64,000 nucleotides of DNA from contig CM019063.1 of the NCBI GenBank assembly GCA_009667805.1, positions 356,443,307 to 356,507,306 on the forward strand. Direction: 5' to 3'. This stretch comes from Leptobrachium leishanense (taxonomy: Eukaryota > Chordata > Amphibia > Anura > Megophryidae). Positions 57,413 to 64,000 of the stretch are shown piece after piece. Under the pieces are notes generated by a model. That model had not been told where the DNA came from and did not search any database. It saw only the letters and a list, made by a program, of their open reading frames with translations. How positions within the stretch are numbered: the stretch's first letter is position 1; each line of letters begins with the position of its first letter. Position numbers and translations under genes: made by a program.

Positions 57413-60400
57413 GGCTGTGCCTCTGGTCGTGGTGGACGTGGTGTATCCTCTGCAGGGGCACGCTTGTCCTTTCTAACTGGTGCTGGCCGTCTTAAGCAGC
57501 AGCAACATACAGAGGATTTGGTGGATTGGCTAACCAGGCAATCCTCATCCTCCGAGTCCTCTGCCAGCCAGGCTTCTAGTGCTTTACAGTCCACTTCAGC
57601 TGCCAAAGCATGTAATGCAGCCTCCATGTCCACAGCTACTCCTGCCGTAGCCTCGCTATCACACACGGAGGAGTCAGCTGAATTGTTTGACTACAATGAC
57701 AGTGACATGCTGCTTGAGGATGCGCAGCAAGTACAATGCTCTGATTAAATCTCTGAGGTTGAGGAAGGGAGTATAATCAACCTAGAGGAAAGGGGTGCCA
57801 GTGATGACACACAAATAACTGGCACTCATGTTGCCCCAGCAGCTGCAGCATACTGCCAAGTTGGCTCCAGTGACGAGGAGATAGGGGGTGATGATGACAA
57901 TGATGATGAGGTCACTGACTCCACCTGGGTGACTGATCGAACAGAGGAATCAAGTGAGGAAGAGGGGGAGGAGGAGGCACAGCAAACACGAGGCACAACA
58001 TCCTCTGTCACCAACCGTAGCACTAGCCAGTCCAAGGCATCAGATGTCAGAGCTGCTCCGGTGCAGAGCGCTGTTGTCTCACACGCAGGAACTCTGCTGT
58101 CTGCTGGGAGTTCTTTAACAAATGTGCAGCAGACCCCACCGTTGCTATTTGTAATCTATGTCAGAGGAGGCTGAAGCGTGGGATAGACACCGGAAACTTG
58201 GGTACCACGTGCTTGAGGCGACATATAACCTCCTGCCACACATCCCGTTGGCGCAAAACTTTGTGTAGGTCCTCCTCCTCCCCATCTGTCTCTACCCTCA
58301 CTGTATGTCCTGCCATGTCATTGCCTACAACCTCCACTGACAGGGATGATGCTACAGTAATGGATGTACCAGGTCCTTCCTCACAATGTGACATCATCCC
58401 AGCAGCTGAAGATTTACGCAGTCAGATTATGTTGCCGCAGCTGCTGCAGCGTAAGAAAAAATATAGTCCCAACCATCCCCAAGCACAGCGTCTAAATGCC
58501 AGCTTAGCAAAATTACTCGCATTGCAGCTGCTGCCTTTCCAGCTGGTGGACTCTGCTCCCTTCCGTGAAGTTGCTGAATGTGCTGTACCACAGTGGCAGG
58601 TTCCAAAATGCCATTACTTTTCACGCAAGGCCATTCCAGCACTATACCAGCATGTGGAAGACAATGTTATCCAGTCATTGGGAAAGGTAGTCAGCAACAA
58701 GGTGCATGTGACTTTAGACACGTGGTCCAGCAAGCATGGACAGGGTCGTTACATTTCCTTCACGGCACACTGGGTATCTCTGATTGCAGCTGGGAGGGAT
58801 ACAAGACGGGGCTCTGTGCTGGAGCTTGTTCATCCACCACGCCTCCAGAAAGCTGCTTGTATGAGGTCTGTCTGCTCCACCACCACCACCACCTCTCCCT
58901 CTTCCTCCTCCTCCTTCTCTGTCTCTGGCAAAGTGGCAGTTAAACCGACGCCTGACAGGGTCTATGCAATGGCTCAAGCAAAAAGAAGCCATACTGTGCT
59001 TGAGCTGGTTTGTTTAGGGGACAGGAGCCAAACCGGGCCAGAAATTCTGTCAGCTCTGCAGGGCCATGTGCAGAGATGGTTAACACCATGCCAGCTTCAG
59101 CTGGGAATGATCATCTGTGATGTGTGGGTAATAGTAATATTAGTAATAAGTAATAATCATGTGTGGGTAATAGTACCCAGGGCTGCAGAGCTTCTCAGCC
59201 AGGCCAGAAAAGTCTGAAGCCACTTCAGACGGTCATTTCCAGCAAGCGTTCGCCTGGCAGAAATTCAAAGAGAATTCCACCTTCCCACAAACTGTCTGAT
59301 CTGTGACATGCCCACCAGGTGGAACTCGACATTAGCAATTCTGCAGCATCTGCACAAACAGCAGAGGGCCATCAACGAGTACCTGTGTGAGTATGGCACA
59401 AGGACAGGTTCAGGTCAACTTGTTTCCCCCCCCCCGCAGCGGCTGATGATCAAGGATGCATGCACTGTACTGTCACCATTTGAGGAGGCAACGAGGATGA
59501 TGAGCAGGGACAGTGCATGCATCAGTGACACAATTCCTTTAGTGTTCTTGCTGGAGCACACTCTGCGTGGAATTATAGATGTGGCTCTAGAGGCAGAGCA
59601 GCGGGAGGAAGAGGAGGCCTTCCCTAGCTCTCAAGGCCACAGTCTTTCCGCAGACAGCATTCCAGCGGGTCCTACTCAGATCAGACAGGAGGAGGATGAG
59701 GAGGAGGAGGAGGAGGAGGAGGCAGAATATTTAAGTAGTGGGGGCATTGAAGGTGGGGATTCCTCAAGGGCGGGTTTCGTGTGCCCAGAAACACAAGGGC
59801 TAGTGCGTGGCTGGGAGGAGGAAGTGCACGATGGGGTCATCATCATTGACCAGGAAAACTCGGAAGCTAATGCCACCTCCAACCTACGCTGCATGGGCTC
59901 CCTAATAATGCAAAGTCTGCTAAAGGACCCCAGGATTCGTGCTATCAAGGAGAGGGATCATTAATGGTTGGCAACCCTTCTTGATCCACGATACAAGGGT
60001 AAAGTTGCAGAGCTCATCCTGCCCGCACAGAGGGAGCACAGGATGAAAAAACTTGAGGACGCTCTAAAGCGACACTTGTGTAACACCTTTCCAGGCACTG
60101 GTAGGTTACCAAGTGATGACACACGTACTTCTGAGGCTGAGGATGGTGAGAGGAATAGTGGTGAAGGCCAGGGCCTCTTGACTGATGCATTTTTAAACTT
60201 TTTTAGTCCACAACGCCCAGGGACGTCAAATGTAGGCGCCCATTGCCAGCGTCTTCACCATATGGTGCAGGACTACCTAGGGGCAAGGGCAGACCTAGAT
60301 ACCTTTCCAGCAGATGATCCACTGGCTTACTGGGTGTTGAGATTGGGTCACTGGCCAGAACTTAGCCAATATGCTATGCAGCTACTGGGTTGCCCTTCAT

Positions 60401-60552
60401 CTAGCGTGATTTCTGAAAGGATGTTCAGTGCCGCTGGAGGTTTTGTCACAGACAAAAGAGTGCGTCTGTCCACCGACTCTGTAGACCGACTGACATTTAT
60501 AAAAATGAATCAGTCCTGGATCAGCAGTTATCAATCCTCTGATGCTAACTAG
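57413..60552 (+). pseudogene. hAT transposase (copy E), near full length, broken
   Basis: The first ~20 codons, including the ATG, are deleted: the sequence enters at GRGG-type residues (57413). A TAA at 57746 replaces a Ser codon. The BED region (about 58090-58250) is frameshifted. From 58198 to 60552 one frame covers the catalytic region (TLDTWSSKHGQGRYISF; PDRVYAMAQAKRSHTVLELV), with about 100 bases after IICD replaced by AT-rich filler (59117-59176), TGA at 59215 and TAA at 59962, then LLDPRYKGKVAELILPA, the acidic insertion and the dimerisation domain (WVLRLGHWPELSQYAMQLLG, SERMFSAAGGFV). The normal stop is displaced by the insertion at 60550. It is the best template for the family but inactive. 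Confidence 0.9.
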
Positions 60553-61059
60553 GGATGAGCCGAACACCCCCCGAGTTCGGTTCGGGCCCGATCCCGAACT
60601 TCCCATTTGTTCGGATCCGAACCCGAACCCGAACCCCCATGCAAGTCAATGGGGCTGAAATTTCGGGTTTTTAGAGTGCCCTCCAAGAGGGCATATATGC
60701 TACATATTTGCCATAAAAGGTGTAAGGGGGTCCGGGTAGTGCCCTGGGGGACAGGAAACAAGGACAAAAAGTAAAAAAAAAAAGTTTTTAAAAGGACAGT
60801 GAGTTTTCCATGAAATAAGGGTTAAAAATAAAAACGAAAAATTCCTTCAAATATCGTGCCTAAGAGGTCCCCATAACCTACCCGTGAAGTGGCGGATTTC
60901 TAGGATGTATAGAAATATGTAAAAACCAAAAAATGACATTTCAAATGACGGTAAATGCTTTTCCTTTAATCTATCCATAAACAACTGCTTGGGGCGGCAG
61001 TCTGTAAGAAAAGAGGAGACATTTTCGGACACGCAGAAAAAGTTTCCTGATTTTTTGGC

Positions 61060-61651
61060 AGTGAAAAGCAGGAGAATGAGTGGAGAATGGAAAATTCTAG
61101 GTCAAAATAGCCAAACCAGAAAAATTCTCTCATTTAGGCTAGGGTCAGACTAGCGAATTTTTAACGTGCGTTTAGGCGCACTTAATCACGGCCGCACTAG
61201 CAGCAAATGACGGGCAATGACGGCCATTATACGAAGTACGGTCGCACGAAAGTCCAGCTGCGCAACGCAAGTGGAAAATGAACGCATTTTTTCGAGAACG
61301 CAGAACCGCTAGTACGGACGTACAGAGTTCGCTGCGTCCACTAGCAGCGTGTTTGCGTGATTTGGAGACGTCAGACCCTGCTCATGTCCGGCCAACATAA
61401 CGTCCAGACACCCAAAGTTTCCTGGTTTGGATCCGTAAAAAATCACGTACAAAAATGCGCATCGTATGACCGTTTTCGCGCAATCCGTGAAAAAATGCGG
61501 CAATGCGTTCGGACACACTGTTTGACGGTCGCTGAAAAAAATGCGTTAGTCTGACCCTAGCCTTATCTCACTTTCCAAATCGGCTATTTGGTCCAGATTG
61601 TTCTCTTTTCCTGCTATTGTCCTGGTTTTCACTTTTCTCTGAACAACCCTG
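61060..61651. mobile_element. Palindromic MITE, split by a Harbinger MITE
   Basis: Left half AGCAGGAGAATGAGTGGAGA to 61136, right half from 61563 to GAACAACCCTG at 61651; same family as 54798-54988. The left terminus is worn. Confidence 0.75.
61137..61562. mobile_element. PIF/Harbinger-like MITE, copy 2
   Basis: GGCTAGGGTCAGACTAGCG at the left, GTTAGTCTGACCCTAGCC at the right, with perfect TTA duplication (61134-61136 and 61563-61565). Homologous to 8117-8537 throughout. Confidence 0.85.
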
Positions 61652-61652
61652 A

Positions 61653-61962
61653 GAGAGAGAGGTGAAAGCCAGGAGAACTGGCAGAGGAAGAGAACAATCT
61701 AGACCAAATAGCCGATTTGGAAAGTGAGATAAATGGGAGAATTTTTCTGGTTTGGCTATTTTGACCTAGAATTTTCCATTACCCAGTCATTCTCCTGAGT
61801 TTCACCTTTCTCTGAATAACCCTGTCAGGGTTATTCAGAGAGCGGTGAAGAGCTAGCCTTATCTAGTTAAATGGGAGAATTTTTCTGGTTTGGCTATTTT
61901 GACTTAGAATTTTCACTTCTCCAGTTATTCTCCTGCTTTTCACCGCTCTCTGAATAACCCTG
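61653..61962. mobile_element. Two further palindromic MITEs, head to tail
   Basis: 61653-61824 (ends AGAGAGAGGTGAAAGCCAGG and CTGAATAACCCTG) and 61826-61962 (137 bp, ends CAGGGTTATTCAGAGAGCGG and its complement). A single base separates them, so the family seems to insert into its own ends. Confidence 0.82.
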
Positions 61963-62021
61963 TGAATGTTTAATCCCGAGGTGAAAAATAACATTGCTTT
62001 AGAGTTTTTTTCAAACACCAG

Positions 62022-62607
62022 TTAACCACTTGGCTGCTATGGACGCTATGGACTTTTTAAAAATAAAAAGTAAAAATAAAAAATAAAAATATTTTAAAAA
62101 AAATTCAAAAAAAAAATAAACAAGTTGTTTTTTTTTTTTTTTTTTTGTTAATGCAGCAAAATTGTTCCCATTTCAATTATAATGTGAACAATAATGCCGC
62201 ACTAACGATTTTTGTATGCAGTGCGTTTGTTAAAAAAAGCGAAATTTTCCCCAAAAAAAAAAGTAACGAGACCCCATTTCTAATTTTTTTAACAAGCGCA
62301 CCCCATACAAAATATAACCGCAAACGATTGCATGTTAAAATGTGAAAAAAATCACTTTACACATAATAAATTATTGAAAATTGTAATTTTATTCAATTTT
62401 TTGTTATAATATACAGACATGACATAATGTATACATATAATAATGACATATTATGAATCTGCCAAGTCTGCTGGAAAGAACAATATATAATATGTCTGGG
62501 TCATATATCAAAATATGGCTACAAAATGCGGTTAAACATGATGAGCGAAAGCGGTAAAAATGACCTCAGCACAGAGGTCTGAAAAGCCTCAGCAGCGAAA
62601 GGGTTAA
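62022..62607. mobile_element. Non-autonomous piggyBac-like element, short copy
   Basis: TTAACCACTTGGCTGCT at the left and AGCAGCGAAAGGGTTAA at the right. Its body is homologous in reverse to 8672-9140, sharing AACAATATATAATATGTCTG and ATTCATAATATATC-like words. It lacks the GC-rich half of the 1.24-kb copy. Confidence 0.78.
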
Positions 62608-63059
62608 ATGCAGCATATTAGGATGTTTTAGGAGGGAAATTAATTCTCAAATCTCAATCAGAAACAGACACCACCCCACCCCCTCACTATATTGTACAAT
62701 GTATCAAATTGATTACCAGACTGAAAACACCTGGTGTTATGCCTGTTTGTGAACAGAGGTCATTTAGAGTTGATAATCTTTCCACGTACACATTAGTTTT
62801 TAATTCAATATCTAATAAACCGTTGCTTATAATATTCTGCAGTAAAGAGTCTCTTTATTTCTAGATTTTTTAGTATTTTTTTAAGCATTTTCTATACTTT
62901 TTTCAAAATTTCTTTTTTTTTTCGAACCCGAACCGAACACGCCCAAAAAGTTCGAATTTCGCAAACTTTTGAACTGCCAAAGTCCGGGCCGAACTCCGAA
63001 ACGGCGAACCCGAACAGTTCATCCCTAATGCTGATGTAATGGAATAGATCGGGGATGTC

Positions 63060-63500
63060 TTCTGCATTCACATAACCTCCAGCACTGAACTCTTCCACAA
63101 TACCACAAAAGGGTTACAGTGTGAATGCACTTGCTGCCATGAAAGGCACAATATTTGGCTGCAATGACGCCTGTGCCAGATTTATAACATTTAAATTTTT
63201 TGAACCTGCAGGGTCCAACCCTGCACTCTTCCACAATACTACAGAGGTGTTACTGTATGATAGTACTTGCTGGCCTGACACCAAAAGCACAATATCTGGG
63301 TGCACTGATGCCTTTAACAGATGCATATCTTTTTAAAATAGGACCACATGGTCCATCCCTGCATTCTTCCACAATACTACAGAGAGGTTACTGTACATGC
63401 TGGGCTGGCAGTCTTGCTGGCCTGGCACCAAAAGCACAATATTTGGGTGCACTGCCAATGACGCCTGTATCAGATTCATATCCTCAGAGGGGTTACGGTG
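63060..63500 (+). repeat. 138/146-bp minisatellite remnant (copy E)
   Basis: About three diverged units behind the transposase, with GCACAATATCTGGGTGCACT and TCTTCCACAATACTACAGAG, as in copy F. Confidence 0.9.
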
Positions 63501-64000
63501 TGACGCTAAAGGCCCAATTTTAAATTACCTATTGGTACTTTCATCCAAAGCCTGCATAAGTTTCACAATAATTTAGCCAAAAAGTCACTAAACTTTTTCT
63601 ACGTGTCCCAAAATGTCTCCTCTTTTCATACAGACTGCCGCCCCAAGCAGTTGTTTATGGATAGATTAAAGGAAAAGCATTTACCATCATTTGAAACATA
63701 ATTTTTTTTTTGTTTTTAAGTGTTTCTATACATCCTAGAAATCCGCCACTTCACGGGCAGGTTATGGGGACCTCCTATGCACAATATTTGAAGGAATTTT
63801 TCATTTATATTTTTAACCCTTATTTAATGGAAAACTCCCTGTCCCTTTAAAAAACTTTTTTTTAAAACTTTTTGTCCTTGTTTCCTGTCCCCCAGGGCAC
63901 TACCCGGACGCCAATACACCTTTTATGGCAAATATCTAGCATATATGCCCTCTTGGAGGGCACTCTAAAAACCGAATTTTCAGCCCCATTGACTCGTATG

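Larger units (their letters stand above)
60550..63027. mobile_element. Non-autonomous hAT element inserted at the end of copy E
   Basis: Starts TAGGGATGAGCCGAACACCC and ends GAACAGTTCATCCCTA, with 8-bp flanks ATGCTAAC (60542-60549) and ATGCTGAT (63028-63035), two mismatches. Bases 60550-61055 repeat the 3' subterminal region of the BED-hAT family (as in 1-440) in reverse, so it is a deletion derivative of the same or a sister family. The inside holds MITEs (61060-61962) and a TTAA element (62022-62607). 62608-62920 has nothing recognisable. No transposase. Confidence 0.85.
56160..64000 (+). mobile_element. hAT (BED/ZBED-like) transposon, copy E, most complete
   Basis: Plus-strand copy with promoter (56201), leader array (56290-57370), transposase (57413-60549), an inserted related element (60550-63027), then the 3' UTR with minisatellite (63028-63500) and subterminal zone, running out of the window at 64000. 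The 5' terminus is missing: sequence upstream of about 56160 does not match copy C. 55833-56159 holds the ribozyme-like motif and a partial terminal unit. Confidence 0.88.

Overview
The window looks like intergenic DNA from a large, transposon-rich vertebrate genome, most likely an anuran amphibian. The clues are the mixture of active-looking DNA transposons (hAT, Tc1, piggyBac, Harbinger), Penelope-like elements with GIY-YIG endonucleases, L2/CR1 and L1/Tx1-type LINEs and gamma-type endogenous retroviruses, all nested in one another. I see no intact host gene. The only possible host-gene trace is a decayed C2H2 zinc-finger array at 28.0-29.1 kb. The species call is inference.

One hAT transposon family, with a BED zinc finger and a ZBED-like transposase, dominates the window in six copies or part copies. 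Copy A is 1-2196 (-), copy B 2197-7800 (-), copy C 13376-19712 (+), copy D 19713-22868 (-), copy F 50318-53257 (+) and copy E 56160-64000 (+). Its layout can be pieced together by comparing copies: terminal TAGGGATGAGC repeat, CCGAAC/TTCGG-rich subterminal zone, TATA promoter (CACTATATAAGG), a leader minisatellite with a 66-73 bp period, the transposase ORF, a 138/146-bp minisatellite in the 3' UTR, and a second CGAAC-rich end. Every copy is broken by stops, frameshifts, deletions or insertions. A and B form a tandem partial duplication; C and D meet tail to tail.

Between these copies lie: a Harbinger MITE, a 1.24-kb piggyBac-like element, a 5'-truncated L1 with a perfect 15-bp target duplication and a hAT MITE holding an 80-bp TTAA MITE (8.1-12.7 kb); a Penelope-like element, a non-autonomous Ty3/gypsy-like element with an unknown second ORF, and an L1 reverse transcriptase remnant (22.9-27.2 kb); satellites, zinc-finger remnant and two L1 ORF1 remnants (27.2-31.1 kb).

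From 31.4 to 50.3 kb is a Russian-doll stack. An outer element carries an array built on TGTCCTCTGTATATAGCTGC. That array was entered by a second element (31784-45937, TSD TGTCCTCT), which contains a large palindrome, a 360-bp hAT MITE and a whole gammaretrovirus-like provirus (34928-45877, TSD ATAT). The provirus was in turn hit in integrase by a solo LTR (41133-42343, TSD CCACC). The same array also took a Tc1 element (46291-50061), itself entered by an L2 and by a hAT MITE.

At 53.3-55.1 kb is the 3' end of a second retrovirus (env transmembrane subunit, polypurine tract, LTR), followed at 55.2-56.1 kb by tandem and inverted Penelope-type terminal sequences. These carry two hammerhead-ribozyme-like motifs whose stems covary, the most interesting signal I found.
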